From contig JAAVXK010000046.1 in assembly GCA_022790615.1 (NCBI GenBank), positions 1 to 51,883 of the forward strand: 51,883 nt of DNA, read 5' to 3'. The notes under the pieces were generated by a model that had not been told where the DNA came from, searched no databases, and saw only the letters and a program-made list of their open reading frames with translations. The stretch's first letter is position 1. Every line of letters starts with the position of its first letter. Positions 1 to 9,051 of this stretch are shown piece by piece. This DNA is from Lachnospiraceae bacterium. Lineage in GTDB: Bacteria > Bacillota > Clostridia > Lachnospirales > Lachnospiraceae. A program made the translations under genes and the position numbers.

Positions 1-81
1 AATCTATAAGTCGAATCCCCATAGCGGGTATAATCGCTCTAGTCCGCGGGAATAAAAATTAAAATGATTCATGCGATGTGA

Positions 82-279
82 TTATAACTTAGTTACATTT
101 GCGGCCTGTGGTCCCTTTTCTCCGTTAACTACTTCGAATTCAACCTTGTCGCCTTCGTCTAATACTTTGAAGCCGTCCATCTGTAATGCTGAGAAATGTA
201 CGAATACGTCGTTGCCTTCCTCATCTGAGATGAATCCAAAACCTTTTTTCGCATTAAACCATTTTACTGTTCCATTCAT
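82..279 (-). CDS. csp: Cold-shock protein, CspA family
   Basis: This encodes a 65-residue single OB-fold protein of the usual bacterial cold-shock length. The RNP1-like motif KGFGFI (residues 12-17) and the RNP2-like motif VFVHF (25-29) are intact, so it should bind single-stranded RNA or DNA as an RNA chaperone in the cytoplasm. The start is well supported by an AGGAGG ribosome site just upstream (about 288-293 on the plus strand). It has its own strong promoter (323-351), and the predicted 5' leader is only about 40 nt. It therefore lacks the long thermosensing leader of E. coli cspA. It is transcribed divergently from the M16C peptidase gene. Confidence 0.96.
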   Translation of the reverse strand: MNGTVKWFNAKKGFGFISDEEGNDVFVHFSALQMDGFKVLDEGDKVEFEVVNGEKGPQAANVTKL

Positions 280-322
280 TGAAATTGCCTCCTAAAAAAA
301 TATAAATCTTAACAACAGTTAA

Positions 323-351
323 ACTTTAGCATATTAATTACAAAAAGTCAA
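323..351 (-). promoter_or_regulatory. Promoter of the cold-shock gene
   Basis: On the minus strand TTGACT (plus 346-351) is followed after 17 bases by TAAAGT (plus 323-328), a near-consensus sigma-A promoter. An inverted repeat, TTAAC-N4-GTTAA (309-322), lies at the expected transcription start and could be a regulatory site. Confidence 0.7.
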
Positions 352-380
352 TTGAAATATTGAATAATCGAGGGTATACT
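352..380 (+). promoter_or_regulatory. Promoter of the M16C peptidase gene
   Basis: TTGAAA (352-357), 17 bases, then TATACT (375-380). Its -35 box directly abuts the -35 box of the divergent cold-shock promoter (346-351), so the two promoters stand back to back. Confidence 0.65.
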
Positions 381-443
381 AATAATGTGTTAAAAAGATG
401 TATTTAGTAATCGAATCAAAGTAGAAAGGATAAAATCTATAAT

Positions 444-3350
444 ATGAAATCATATAAACTGATAATGCAGAGCGAGCTCTCGGATATCAACAGTATAGGA
501 TACCTGTACAAACATATAAAGAGCGGCGCAAAGATTGCCGTAATAAAAAATGACGATGAAAACAAAGTATTTTCCGTAAACTTCAGGACGCCGCCGTGCG
601 ATTCGACAGGTACGCCGCATATTATCGAACATTCGGTGCTCTGCGGCTCGTCAAAATATCCCGTCAAGGACCCGTTTGTCGAGCTTGCAAAGGGTTCTCT
701 GAACACATTTCTCAATGCGATGACATTTTCGGACAAAACAATGTATCCGGTTGCAAGCTGTAACAATAAGGACTTTGACAATCTTATGGGGGTTTACCTT
801 GACGCCGTTTTTTATCCCGATATGAAAAAAAGAAGAGAGATATTTGAGCAGGAAGGCTGGCACTATGAGATGGAATCGGCAGATTCGCCGCTTACGATTA
901 ACGGGGTGGTGTACAACGAGATGCGGGGAGTATTCTCGTCGCCTGACCAGCAGCTTGAGAGATTAATTCAGAAAACGCTCTTTCCGGATACGCCTTACGG
1001 GTACGAATCGGGAGGAGACCCTGATTCTATACCGGAGCTTTCATATGAGAAGTTTGTTGAGGAGTATTCAAAATATTACCATCCGTCGAACAGCTATATA
1101 TATTTGTACGGCGATATTGATATTGATGAAAAACTGCAGTGGATTGACAGGGAGTATCTGTCCGGTTTTGATGAACTTAAGATAGATTCTGTGATAGATG
1201 AACAGAAACCGTTTGACGCCATGCAGGTTGTCGATGAAAAATATTCGGCGCAGACAGCGTCTGACAAAGCCTATTTCAGTTACAACTGGGTCGTGGGTAA
1301 TGCGCTTGACAATGAGATACAGGTTGCGTTTCAGGTATTATCATATGCGCTCGTATCAGTTCCTGGAGCGCCGTTAAAAAAGGCTTTGACGGATGCGGGG
1401 ATAGGCGAGGAGATAAGCTGTATGTTTGACGGCGAGATTCTCCAGCCTACGTTCAGTGTGTTCGCGCGTGAGGCTGACGCAGGCAGGAAGGAAGATTTTA
1501 TAAATATAATAACCGAAACGCTTGAGACTATTATCAGCGGCGGAATCGATAAAAAATCCCTTGAGGCGGCAATATCCTACTATGAGTTTAAGTACCGCGA
1601 GGCTGACTTTGGAAGATATCCCAAGGGACTTATGTATGGAATTAATATGATGCAGACATGGCTTTACGACGAAAACGAGCCGTTTGCCGCACTTTGTCTC
1701 AATGATACGTTTAAGACGCTGAAAGAGCGTGTAGATACGGGATATTTCGAGGGACTCGTCGAGAAGTATCTGCTTAAAAACAGCCATAAGGCTGTAGTAA
1801 ATGTATTTCCGGAGATAGGGCTCAGCACGAAAAAAGACGAGGCGCTTGCAAAAAAACTGAAAGAGTACAAGGAATCGCTTTCGGAGAAAGAAGTTGAACA
1901 GATAGTGCATAATACGGCCGGCCTGAAAACATATCAGGAAACTCCCGATTCGCCAGAAGCGCTTTTGTGCATACCGCTTCTAAAGAGGGAGGACATTGAA
2001 AAGAAAGCGCCGAAAATATACAATGAAAAGAAAGAGATTAGTAATATAACGGTTCTTCACCACAACTTGTTTACAAACGGCATTGCGTATATAGACCTTG
2101 CGTTTGATGTTACGGAGTACAAAGAGTATGCCCCGTATATCGGCATACTTTCCGTGATGCTTGGAAGCATAGACACTGTGAATTACTCATACCTCGAATT
2201 GTCCAACGAGATTAATCTTTGCACAGGCGGAATTAATACGTCCGCCGCCGTATCGGCAATGAAAGGAGACTGCGACGACTTTAAAATAATGTTTGAGGTG
2301 TCGACAAGAGTATTGTACACATCGATGAACAGGGCTTTTGAACTTATTATAGAAATTATAAAGGGCTCGCTGTTCAGTGACAGGAAAAGACTGCGGGAAG
2401 TTCTTTTTGAGCTTCGCTCAGAGTTTAAGGCGTCCCTCGAGGCGTCAGGAAATGCTACGGCAGTTGACAGGGCGCTGTCATATAATTCTGAATCCATGTA
2501 TTATCAGAACCAGATAACAGGAGTGTCGTTTTACCGGCTGTTAGACGGGCTCTGTAACGACTTTGACAATCAGTGCGGCGCGCTGATAGACATACTGGAG
2601 GCGTTCGTATATAAAATATTTAATAAAAAGAACCTTATTGTCAGTATAACGGCCGACGACGAGGGTTACAGGGTGTTTGAGGAGGAAAGCTTCGAGGTGT
2701 TTGAAGCCCTTTACGAGATAAACGACGATTCCCTGCCTGCCCTGCCTGGCATATACAGTCCGCAAAGGGGCGTGTTAAATGAAGGATTTAAGACGTCGGG
2801 AAAAGTACAGTATGTGGCGAGGACCGGTAATTTTATTAAAAAGGGCTGTGCGTACACGGGCGCGCTCAAGGTACTTCGAACTATACTGAATTATGGATAT
2901 CTGTGGCAGAATATAAGGATACTTGGCGGAGCCTACGGCGCAATGAGCGGATTTACGAGGAGCGGAAACGCATACTTTGCATCATACAGGGACCCTAAGC
3001 TTGCCGAGACGAATGATGTGTATGACGCCATACCTGAATACCTTGAGTCGTTTGACGCCGGTGAGCGCGAGATGACAAAATACATTATTGGTACAATGAG
3101 CGACGTAGATATGCCGCTCACGCCAAGGGCAAGGGGAAGGCTTGCATTTAACATGTATATTTCGGGCGTTTCGGAGTACGACCTGCAAAAAGAACGCGAC
3201 GAGATACTGTCCGTCACATCAGAAAGTATCCGGCAGTGCGGCAGTCTTGTAAAAGCAGTGCTTGACTGCGGCAATGTATGCGTGGTAGGAAGCGACGCGG
3301 CAATTGAAGGAAGCAGGGAGATGTTTGGCAAGATAGAGAATTTAAGTTAA
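444..3350 (+). CDS. M16C zinc metallopeptidase (PreP/insulinase family)
   Basis: This is a 968-residue protein of normal length for the presequence-protease (PreP/Cym1, M16C) subfamily. The inverted zinc motif HIIEH gives His59, Glu62 (catalytic base) and His63. The distal ligand is probably Glu159 in the VVYNEMRG segment. The stretch around residues 86-104 (NTFLNAMTFSDKTMYPVAS) is typical of this subfamily. Members fold into a clam-shell chamber of two homologous halves and degrade short unstructured peptides. No signal peptide is visible, so it is probably a cytosolic peptidase. The ribosome site GAAAGGA (424-430) is 13 bases from this ATG, slightly long, and a start at codon 8 cannot be excluded. 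It stands alone, divergent from csp. Confidence 0.93.
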   Translation: MKSYKLIMQSELSDINSIGYLYKHIKSGAKIAVIKNDDENKVFSVNFRTPPCDSTGTPHIIEHSVLCGSSKYPVKDPFVELAKGSLNTFLNAMTFSDKTMYPVASCNNKDFDNLMGVYLDAVFYPDMKKRREIFEQEGWHYEMESADSPLTINGVVYNEMRGVFSSPDQQLERLIQKTLFPDTPYGYESGGDPDSIPELSYEKFVEEYSKYYHPSNSYIYLYGDIDIDEKLQWIDREYLSGFDELKIDSVIDEQKPFDAMQVVDEKYSAQTASDKAYFSYNWVVGNALDNEIQVAFQVLSYALVSVPGAPLKKALTDAGIGEEISCMFDGEILQPTFSVFAREADAGRKEDFINIITETLETIISGGIDKKSLEAAISYYEFKYREADFGRYPKGLMYGINMMQTWLYDENEPFAALCLNDTFKTLKERVDTGYFEGLVEKYLLKNSHKAVVNVFPEIGLSTKKDEALAKKLKEYKESLSEKEVEQIVHNTAGLKTYQETPDSPEALLCIPLLKREDIEKKAPKIYNEKKEISNITVLHHNLFTNGIAYIDLAFDVTEYKEYAPYIGILSVMLGSIDTVNYSYLELSNEINLCTGGINTSAAVSAMKGDCDDFKIMFEVSTRVLYTSMNRAFELIIEIIKGSLFSDRKRLREVLFELRSEFKASLEASGNATAVDRALSYNSESMYYQNQITGVSFYRLLDGLCNDFDNQCGALIDILEAFVYKIFNKKNLIVSITADDEGYRVFEEESFEVFEALYEINDDSLPALPGIYSPQRGVLNEGFKTSGKVQYVARTGNFIKKGCAYTGALKVLRTILNYGYLWQNIRILGGAYGAMSGFTRSGNAYFASYRDPKLAETNDVYDAIPEYLESFDAGEREMTKYIIGTMSDVDMPLTPRARGRLAFNMYISGVSEYDLQKERDEILSVTSESIRQCGSLVKAVLDCGNVCVVGSDAAIEGSREMFGKIENLS

Positions 3351-3408
3351 TAACTCAAATGTTTACTGCGTGGAATCAAGCGATGACGTGTTCAGATAGT
3401 GTTTTTTA

Positions 3409-3431
3409 TGAGTCAAATAATCACTGACTCA
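3409..3431. repeat. Inverted repeat upstream of era
   Basis: TGAGTCA (3409-3415) and TGACTCA (3425-3431) form a perfect 7-base inverted repeat with a 9-base loop. It is followed by a -10-like TATACT (3436-3441). No T-run follows, so it looks more like an operator than a terminator. No regulator can be assigned. Confidence 0.35.
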
Positions 3432-3492
3432 ATAATATACTATGTCTTTGGTTCTAAGTTTTAGTTATATATGTGAAAGGTACGGTACAGTA

Positions 3493-4395
3493 ATGAAAAA
3501 CAGTTATAAATCAGGTTTTGCGGCGCTTATCGGGCGGCCCAATGTCGGCAAATCCACTCTTATGAACAGGCTAATCGGACAGAAGATTGCGATAACGTCC
3601 AGTAAGCCGCAGACAACGAGAAATAAAATCCAGACGGTATATACGGATGATGACGGGCAGATAATATTTCTTGACACGCCGGGAATCCACAAGGCAAAAA
3701 ACAAACTTGGCGAGTATATGGTCGCGGTCGCAAACAATACGCTGCGGGATGTGGACGTTATATTATGGCTTGTAGAGGCTTCTGATTATATCGGCGCGGG
3801 TGAACGGGTTATAGCCGAGACTCTTAACAGGGTAGATACTCCGGTAATACTTGTTATTAACAAAATTGACAAGGTGAAGAAAGAAGAAATACTTTTATTT
3901 ATTGACGCGTATAAGGATATATGTGATTTTGCGGAAATTATTCCGGTATCGGCGCTGAAAGGAGAGAATACCGAAAACCTCGTTCCCCTCATTTTCAAAT
4001 ACCTGGGAGAGGGACCGCGATATTATGACGAGGATACGATAACCGACCAGCCTGAGAGACAGATTGCGGCCGAACTAATAAGGGAGAAGGCGCTGAGAAA
4101 GCTGGATGATGAAATTCCACATGGAATTGCCGTCGCAATAGACATAATGCGTGAGCGCGACCGCGGAAATATCATGGACATCGAGGCGACAATCATTTGC
4201 GAACGGGATTCCCACAAGGGAATAATAATAGGAAAAAAGGGAAGCATGCTTAAGGAAATAGGCACACTGGCAAGGAAAGACATAGAGGCCATGCTTGGCA
4301 TGAAAGTAAACCTGAAGCTATGGGTTAAGGTTAAAAAAGGCTGGCGTGACAGTGATTTCCTTATTAAAAATTTTGGCTACCGCAATGACGAATAA
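3493..4395 (+). CDS. era: GTPase Era
   Basis: Era is an essential GTPase that binds the 3' end of 16S rRNA and helps mature the small ribosomal subunit. I chose the ATG at 3493 (300 residues) rather than an in-frame ATG 51 bases upstream. It follows a GAAAGG site, and 300 residues matches the family (E. coli Era has 301). The G domain shows GRPNVGKS (14-21), the TTR switch region (41-43), DTPG (61-64), NKID (123-126) and a G5 SAL. The C-terminal part is a KH RNA-binding domain with GIIIGKKG. It is followed closely by the yqzL-like gene and recO, the gene order found in Bacillus and many Firmicutes. Confidence 0.97.
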   Translation: MKNSYKSGFAALIGRPNVGKSTLMNRLIGQKIAITSSKPQTTRNKIQTVYTDDDGQIIFLDTPGIHKAKNKLGEYMVAVANNTLRDVDVILWLVEASDYIGAGERVIAETLNRVDTPVILVINKIDKVKKEEILLFIDAYKDICDFAEIIPVSALKGENTENLVPLIFKYLGEGPRYYDEDTITDQPERQIAAELIREKALRKLDDEIPHGIAVAIDIMRERDRGNIMDIEATIICERDSHKGIIIGKKGSMLKEIGTLARKDIEAMLGMKVNLKLWVKVKKGWRDSDFLIKNFGYRNDE

Positions 4396-4455
4396 ATCAA
4401 TTTGAATATGGCAAGACTAATATCAGGAATTGAACTTGATATCAGGAGGGATTGT

Positions 4456-4635
4456 ATGAAAAACAATTTGGTTTGGAAAAAATTCGAGAAGAGCGGCAGC
4501 ATAAAAGACTACCTTGAATACGCATGTACTTCCGAGGAAGCGGTAACGGAGGAATATGCGTTGAATATAATTGACGAGGAATTAAACGATGTTGAAAAAG
4601 AGTGCGATGACTATGACAGAATCAGGTTGTTTTGA
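4456..4635 (+). CDS. YqzL-like small protein
   Basis: This is a 59-residue acidic small protein. An in-frame upstream ATG exists at 4402, but the start at 4456 is preceded by a clear AGGAGGG site, so the shorter form is preferred. The N-terminal half has the pattern W-x-x-F-x-x-[ST]-G-[SN]-I-x-x-Y-L seen in the short YqzL family of Bacillus, and it sits in the same place, between era and recO. The C-terminal half is rich in Asp and Glu and probably extended or helical. Function is unknown. The assignment rests on the short motif plus synteny. Co-transcription with era and recO is likely. Confidence 0.72.
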   Translation: MKNNLVWKKFEKSGSIKDYLEYACTSEEAVTEEYALNIIDEELNDVEKECDDYDRIRLF

Positions 4636-4680
4636 CCGGATTCAAAATGAGTCCGCATATTAAACGGAGTTGGGATATGA

Positions 4681-5427
4681 ATGGCACCTGAGAAAGTGAC
4701 GGGACTTGTATTATCATCTGGTAATATCGGAGAAACAGATAGGCGCATTGTACTACTCACCAGGGAAAAGGGAAAGATATCTGCATTCGCAAGGGGGGCA
4801 GTCAAACCTAAAAACCCTCTTGTGACGGCGACGCAGGTATTTACCTTCGGTGAGTTTTTTGTGTATACGGGAAGAGATTCCTATACTGTTACAGGGGCTG
4901 AGGTAAAAAACCACTTTTATGGACTGATAAAGGAACTTGACAAATATTATTACGCGTCATATCTTTGTGAGATTGCCGATTACTATACCAGGGAGAATCT
5001 TAACGCAAAAAATGAACTTTTACTTTTGTATCAGGCTCTGAGGGCGCTTGAGAAAAATATTATAGAAAATGAGCTTGTCAGGTACATATATGAGTGGAGG
5101 ATGTTTCTCATCGGCGGGGAATATCCCGAGGTGACAAAATGTATAGTGTGCGGTGAAAGCGAAAACCTTACGCATTTTTCGGTTAAAAGACATGGCTGCC
5201 TGTGCGGCAGATGCGCGTGTTCTGTCAGTGACGCCGTTTCGGTTTCCGGCGGAATGCTGTACACTCTGCGCTATATACTGTCGGCCGGGCTTCCGTCTCT
5301 TTTTGCTTTTACCGTTAAAGAGGATATACTGGCCGAATTCAAAAAACTTACGAAGTTATATATTAGCGTTGACAGAAATGTGAAATTCAATTCCGAAATT
5401 TTCATAGACGGTGAGTTCGGACTGTGA
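4681..5427 (+). CDS. recO: DNA repair protein RecO
   Basis: RecO helps load RecA onto SSB-covered DNA in the RecFOR pathway. At 248 residues it has the family length. The N-terminal OB fold begins around VTGLVLSSGNIGETDR, with the ARGAVKPKN stretch following. A zinc-finger-like cysteine cluster lies in the C-terminal half: CIVCG (Cys154, Cys157) and CLCGRC (Cys173, Cys175, Cys178). A GGAG site (4666-4669) precedes the start. An overlapping out-of-frame ATG at 4677 is ignored. It is the third gene of the era-yqzL-recO group. Confidence 0.94.
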   Translation: MAPEKVTGLVLSSGNIGETDRRIVLLTREKGKISAFARGAVKPKNPLVTATQVFTFGEFFVYTGRDSYTVTGAEVKNHFYGLIKELDKYYYASYLCEIADYYTRENLNAKNELLLLYQALRALEKNIIENELVRYIYEWRMFLIGGEYPEVTKCIVCGESENLTHFSVKRHGCLCGRCACSVSDAVSVSGGMLYTLRYILSAGLPSLFAFTVKEDILAEFKKLTKLYISVDRNVKFNSEIFIDGEFGL

Positions 5428-5476
5428 GGATTGTATGTAGGTTTGCCGTATGAATCCCGCTTTCTTGATAAAAGTC

Positions 5477-5505
5477 TTGAAAATATGTTATACCAATGGT
5501 AAAAT
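5477..5505 (+). promoter_or_regulatory. Probable promoter of glyS
   Basis: TTGAAA (5477-5482), 17 bases, TAAAAT (5500-5505), about 120 bases before the glyS start. The leader between it and the start is A+T-rich. It shows no T-box antiterminator sequence or terminator hairpin. Confidence 0.5.
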
Positions 5506-5625
5506 GCATAAGAATATTTTAGAGTAGTACAAAGTCTGGGAGTATAATACGGGGCGTATAAAATAAGCAGGGTTTGGAATATAAAATGATTACAATATAA
5601 TATATTTGAGAGGATGGTATGTAAA

Positions 5626-7014
5626 ATGGAAAAAACAATGGAAAAGATAGTTGCGCTTGCAAAATCAAGAGGATTTATCTATCCCGGTTCGGAGATATAC
5701 GGAGGTCTTGCCAACACATGGGACTACGGAAATCTCGGCGTTGAGTTAAAAAATAATGTCAAGAGAGCATGGTGGAACAAGTTCATAAGGGAGAATCCTT
5801 ATAACGTCGGAGTTGACTGCGCCATTCTTATGAATCCCCAGACATGGGTTGCGTCAGGACATCTCGGAGGATTTTCCGACCCTCTCATGGACTGTAAGGA
5901 ATGTAACGAGAGATTCAGGGCGGACCAGCTTATTGAAAATTATATGAAAGAAAACGGTATCACTGTAGAAGGTTCGGTTGATTCGTGGTCACACGAGGAT
6001 ATGATGAAGTACATAGAGGAAAACGAAATTGAGTGTCCGTCGTGCGGAAAGAAGAATTTTACGGATATAAGGGAATTCAACCTTATGTTTAAGACGTTCC
6101 AGGGCGTAACCGAGGACGCCAAGAACACGGTATACTTAAGGCCTGAGACAGCGCAGGGAATATTTGTTAATTTTAAAAATGTACAGAGGACGTCCCGTAA
6201 AAAGATTCCGTTCGGAATCGGACAGATTGGAAAATCATTCAGGAATGAGATTACACCGGGCAACTTCACTTTCAGGACAAGGGAATTTGAACAGATGGAG
6301 CTCGAGTTTTTCTGTGAGCCGGGAACAGACCTTGAGTGGTTTGCTTACTGGAAAAGCTTCTGCATAGACTGGCTTAAGAACCTCGGAATAAAAGAGGATG
6401 AGATGAGATACCGCGATCATGACGCCGAGGAGCTTTCCTTCTACAGCAACGCCACTACCGATATTGAATTCTTATTCCCGTTTGGCTGGGGAGAGCTTTG
6501 GGGAATTGCTGACAGGACGGATTATGACCTTACGCAGCATCAGAATGTATCGAAGGAAGATATGAGCTACTTTGATGATGAAAAGAAAGAAAAATATATT
6601 CCTTATGTTATCGAGCCGTCCCTTGGCGCCGACCGTGTGACGCTCGCCTTTCTTTGCAGCGCATACGACGAGGAGGAGATTGCGGAAGGCGATGTTAGGA
6701 CGGTTCTTCACTTCCATCCTGCCATTGCTCCGGTAAAGGTAGGCGTGCTTCCTTTATCAAAGAAGCTTAGCGAGCCTGCCCAGAAAGTATATGCTGAACT
6801 TTCAAAGTACTTTAACTGCGAATTTGACGACAGAGGCAATATTGGAAAGCGTTACCGCAGACAGGATGAGATTGGAACGCCTTTCTGTGTGACGTATGAT
6901 TTTGACTCCGAGGAAGACGGATGCGTTACAGTCCGCGACCGCGATACGATGGAACAGGAGAGAATTAAAATAGAGGACCTCGCGACATATCTTTGGGAAA
7001 AAATAAAATTCTGA
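5626..7014 (+). CDS. glyS: Glycyl-tRNA synthetase, single-chain class II
   Basis: This enzyme charges tRNA-Gly. It is the single-chain alpha2 type (often called GlyQS) found in archaea, eukaryotes and many Firmicutes, not the alpha2beta2 type. The ATG at 5626 gives 462 residues and lies 12 bases after GAGAGG (5608-5613). An in-frame ATG at 5614 overlaps that ribosome site and is less likely. Family hallmarks include the N-terminal [14 protein letters not shown], motif 2 around residues 205-225 (GKSFRNEI and RTREFEQME), and motif 3 with [10 protein letters not shown]. Two CxxC pairs (CKEC and CPSC) lie in the insertion between motifs. It is followed by a tRNA-Leu gene with its own promoter. 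Confidence 0.96.
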   Translation: MEKTMEKIVALAKSRGFIYPGSEIYGGLANTWDYGNLGVELKNNVKRAWWNKFIRENPYNVGVDCAILMNPQTWVASGHLGGFSDPLMDCKECNERFRADQLIENYMKENGITVEGSVDSWSHEDMMKYIEENEIECPSCGKKNFTDIREFNLMFKTFQGVTEDAKNTVYLRPETAQGIFVNFKNVQRTSRKKIPFGIGQIGKSFRNEITPGNFTFRTREFEQMELEFFCEPGTDLEWFAYWKSFCIDWLKNLGIKEDEMRYRDHDAEELSFYSNATTDIEFLFPFGWGELWGIADRTDYDLTQHQNVSKEDMSYFDDEKKEKYIPYVIEPSLGADRVTLAFLCSAYDEEEIAEGDVRTVLHFHPAIAPVKVGVLPLSKKLSEPAQKVYAELSKYFNCEFDDRGNIGKRYRRQDEIGTPFCVTYDFDSEEDGCVTVRDRDTMEQERIKIEDLATYLWEKIKF

Positions 7015-7060
7015 TTCAAGTAATTCAGCCTATTGCCCTGTTTTTTTGCTAAAAAAGTGA

Positions 7061-7089
7061 TTGACAATATTCATTTAAGGTGATATGAT
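7061..7089 (+). promoter_or_regulatory. Strong promoter of tRNA-Leu
   Basis: A perfect TTGACA (7061-7066), 17 bases, then TATGAT (7084-7089), ending 14 bases before the tRNA. Confidence 0.85.
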
Positions 7090-7103
7090 AATACAGTTGA
7101 AAT

Positions 7104-7187
7104 GCAGGAATGGCGGAATTGGCAGACGCGCAGGCTTCAGGTGCCTGTGGTGGCAACATCGTGTGGGTTCAAGTCCCATTTCCTGCA
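7104..7187 (+). tRNA. tRNA-Leu (anticodon CAG)
   Basis: An 84-nt class II tRNA. The acceptor arm pairs GCAGGAA (7104-7110) with TTCCTGC (7180-7186), with discriminator A7187. The anticodon stem CAGGC/GCCTG encloses the 7-base loop TTCAGGT, and the anticodon CAG is at 7138-7140. The long variable arm, the GGTTCAA T-loop and the discriminator A all fit leucine. The 3' CCA is not encoded. Confidence 0.96.
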
Positions 7188-7268
7188 TTAAATGGTGCAA
7201 ATTTGAACCCGGTATATTTTTAAAATGTATTTGCGGTACTTGAAAAATTTGTACGAAAAGAATAAGAT

Positions 7269-7297
7269 AAAAGCGTCAGCGTTAAGCTGGCGCTTTT
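7269..7297 (+). terminator. Terminator after tRNA-Leu
   Basis: AAAAGCGTCAGC (7269-7280), loop GTTAA, then GCTGGCGCTTTT (7286-7297), followed by ATTATAT. The stem has one G-T pair and ends in a T-run. The A-run on the other side could let it work on both strands. Confidence 0.8.
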
Positions 7298-7312
7298 ATT
7301 ATATAAAAAGCG

Positions 7313-7405
7313 CTCCGCTAAGGATGCGCACTTGCGCGATATGTAGTTAGTTGCATTCGCAACACGCGCTCGGCGCGGAGAATGTCGCAAGCGACATTCT
7401 TTGTT
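7313..7405. repeat. Multi-hairpin dispersed repeat, copy A
   Basis: The stretch has an outer pair CTCCGC (7313-7318)/GCGGAG (7375-7380). Inside it are GCGC-N4-GCGC (7326-7337) and GTTGC-N4-GCAAC (7350-7363). A 9-base-arm palindrome follows, GAATGTCGC/GCGACATTC (7380-7399). The last 44 bases (7362-7405) recur at 28941-28984 with only two differences. There is no open reading frame. It looks like a REP- or MITE-like structured repeat. With the tRNA terminator it fills the 288-base gap between the tRNA and the permease gene. Confidence 0.7.
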
Positions 7406-7446
7406 ATACCCTGTAGTAATACACATGGTTCAGATCAGACTGAGAA

Positions 7447-7468
7447 GGGCGGCCAATCAAAGCCGCCC
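7447..7468 (-). terminator. Possible terminator of the ABC operon
   Basis: GGGCGGC (7447-7453) and GCCGCCC (7462-7468) form a 7-bp G+C-rich hairpin with an 8-base loop, just beyond the permease stop codon. On the minus strand the following bases are only modestly T-rich. Confidence 0.45.
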
Positions 7469-7475
7469 GTACCAA

Positions 7476-8291
7476 TCATATATTCAGCTTTCGGCTGAAC
7501 ATGTAATTTGTAATGACATAGTATAATGTTCCCCATACGACATTAACCAGTATTCCGAAGACCAAAGCCAGATTAAGCCAGCCGGAGATGGATTCCATAT
7601 TATCAAAATTAACGTTAATGAAATTACTGAATATTAAGTTCAATATGAATATACCCATCGACGATACAATCTGCGTAATGGTTGATATCGCGATAAATGA
7701 GACTATGAATCCAATGAACGGGTGTCCGTTTACCATATGTCCCAATGCGAATGAAGCGTAACATTTTAAATATGAGACAATGATAGAAATCAGTGAGGCA
7801 AGTAATAACAGTATTACATTGCTGCCGTTGGCGCCCATTTGGGCAAAAATGTCGATTAATTCACGGAAAGCGGTAGAAAAATCGTGCCAGCCTCCGAGAA
7901 TGCCGACAAATATTCTAAGAGACAGCGACATCATAATTATACTTATTATCTGCCATATAACCGCCACCGTAAGCTTTGATATAATAAGCTGTGGAGTTGT
8001 TACGGGCAGAGTATGTGTAAGATAGGATTCGCGCGTTACCATACTCTGATAGAAGCGGCTTAAGAGGACGATAATGGTCGTAATTCCCGCCGCTATCATG
8101 GCGATAGTGAAAGCGGATATACACAGTATTGTCAGCAGGTCGAAAAATATATTGTCTTTTGGGAGTAAGGACGACGTCCTGAATTTCAGGTACAGAGCAG
8201 TCGTAGGCGAAATGATAATCAGTACTCCGAAAAGAATGGATAATATCCTGCCGGTAGCTATAAATTCATGTTTAAAAAGTTTTCCTAACAT
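7476..8291 (-). CDS. ABC transporter permease, ABC-2-like
   Basis: This is a 271-residue membrane protein with about six hydrophobic segments, including those near residues 15-35, 50-75, 100-125, 155-180, 185-210 and 240-262. It begins with MLGKLFKHEF, a start common in permeases of YtrA-controlled ABC systems. Its ATG overlaps the stop of the ATPase gene (8285-8287), so the two are probably translationally coupled. The family exports or regulates envelope-related or peptide compounds, but the substrate cannot be read from sequence. It is the last gene of the GntR-ATPase-permease operon. Confidence 0.85.
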   Translation of the reverse strand: MLGKLFKHEFIATGRILSILFGVLIIISPTTALYLKFRTSSLLPKDNIFFDLLTILCISAFTIAMIAAGITTIIVLLSRFYQSMVTRESYLTHTLPVTTPQLIISKLTVAVIWQIISIIMMSLSLRIFVGILGGWHDFSTAFRELIDIFAQMGANGSNVILLLLASLISIIVSYLKCYASFALGHMVNGHPFIGFIVSFIAISTITQIVSSMGIFILNLIFSNFINVNFDNMESISGWLNLALVFGILVNVVWGTLYYVITNYMFSRKLNI

Positions 8292-8983
8292 CTGAATACC
8301 TCCCTAAAGAAACCGTCAACCGATGTGTTATGTTCCGTTCTTATCTCATCAACTGATTTGTGCAGATACAGACATCCGTTCTGAATAATGAGCACGTCGT
8401 CAAGTATCTTTTCGACGTCTGATATCAGATGGGTGGATATTAAAATCGAGCCGTTTTCATTATAATTACTTATTATAGTGTCAAGGATGTAGTCCCTGGA
8501 AGCAGGGTCAACTCCTCCAATAGGTTCGTCAAGACAGTATAAGTCGGCAGTTCGGCTCATTGTCAGTATAAGCTGAATTTTTTCTTTCGTACCCTTTGAC
8601 ATTTGCTTCAGGCGCATCCTGTCGTTCAGACCAAGCCTTGCAAGCATGTCGTACGCTTTGTTTGTATTGAAGTTTGAATAGAAATCACCGTAAAATTCCA
8701 TAAGCTGTTTTACATTCATCCATTCAGGCAGAAAGTTTGCATCCGGAAGATACGCAATTTTCATCTTGCTTTCGGTTCCGGGTTTTTGACCGTTGATAAG
8801 TATGGTTCCGCTGGTAGGCGTTAAAAGCCCGTTAATAAGTTTTATCAGCGTGGTTTTTCCGCTTGCGTTCGGGCCGAGGAGCCCGGCTATCTTTCCGCGC
8901 TCAAGAGTGAAAGTTACGTTATTTAGGGCAAGCAGCGAACCGTATCTCTTTGTAAGAGTCTGACATTCGAGTAAAGAAGACAT
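8285..8983 (-). CDS. ABC transporter ATP-binding protein
   Basis: This 232-residue nucleotide-binding subunit has Walker A GPNASGKT (37-44), a signature-like MSKGTKEK (128-135) in place of LSGGQ, Walker B LYCLDEP (148-154) and a switch His in STHL. The divergent signature with KGTKEK is common in the YtrB/YhcG-type ABC-2 exporters that travel with GntR/YtrA regulators. A GGGAGGG site precedes the start. It partners with the permease encoded just downstream and overlapping. Confidence 0.92.
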   Translation of the reverse strand: MSSLLECQTLTKRYGSLLALNNVTFTLERGKIAGLLGPNASGKTTLIKLINGLLTPTSGTILINGQKPGTESKMKIAYLPDANFLPEWMNVKQLMEFYGDFYSNFNTNKAYDMLARLGLNDRMRLKQMSKGTKEKIQLILTMSRTADLYCLDEPIGGVDPASRDYILDTIISNYNENGSILISTHLISDVEKILDDVLIIQNGCLYLHKSVDEIRTEHNTSVDGFFREVFRC

Positions 8984-9051
8984 AATATTATTCCCTCCCG
9001 TTTCATTTATAATTGTTTTTCAATGCGCAAAGTCATAACAAGGTGGTTTTG

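Noticed and set aside
1-60. Partial tRNA- or tmRNA-like sequence at the left edge
   Set aside because: A GGGGATTCGA-like stretch on the minus strand looks like a T-arm, but no matching acceptor or anticodon arm can be folded in the visible bases.
1374-1910. 178-codon minus-strand frame inside the M16C gene
   Set aside because: It lies wholly opposite a well-supported gene, has no ribosome site, and its translation is low-complexity and family-less. It is a shadow frame.
5428-5625. T-box riboswitch upstream of glyS
   Set aside because: No T-box consensus, specifier loop or terminator/antiterminator pair is visible in the 198-base leader; only a sigma-A-like promoter is supported.
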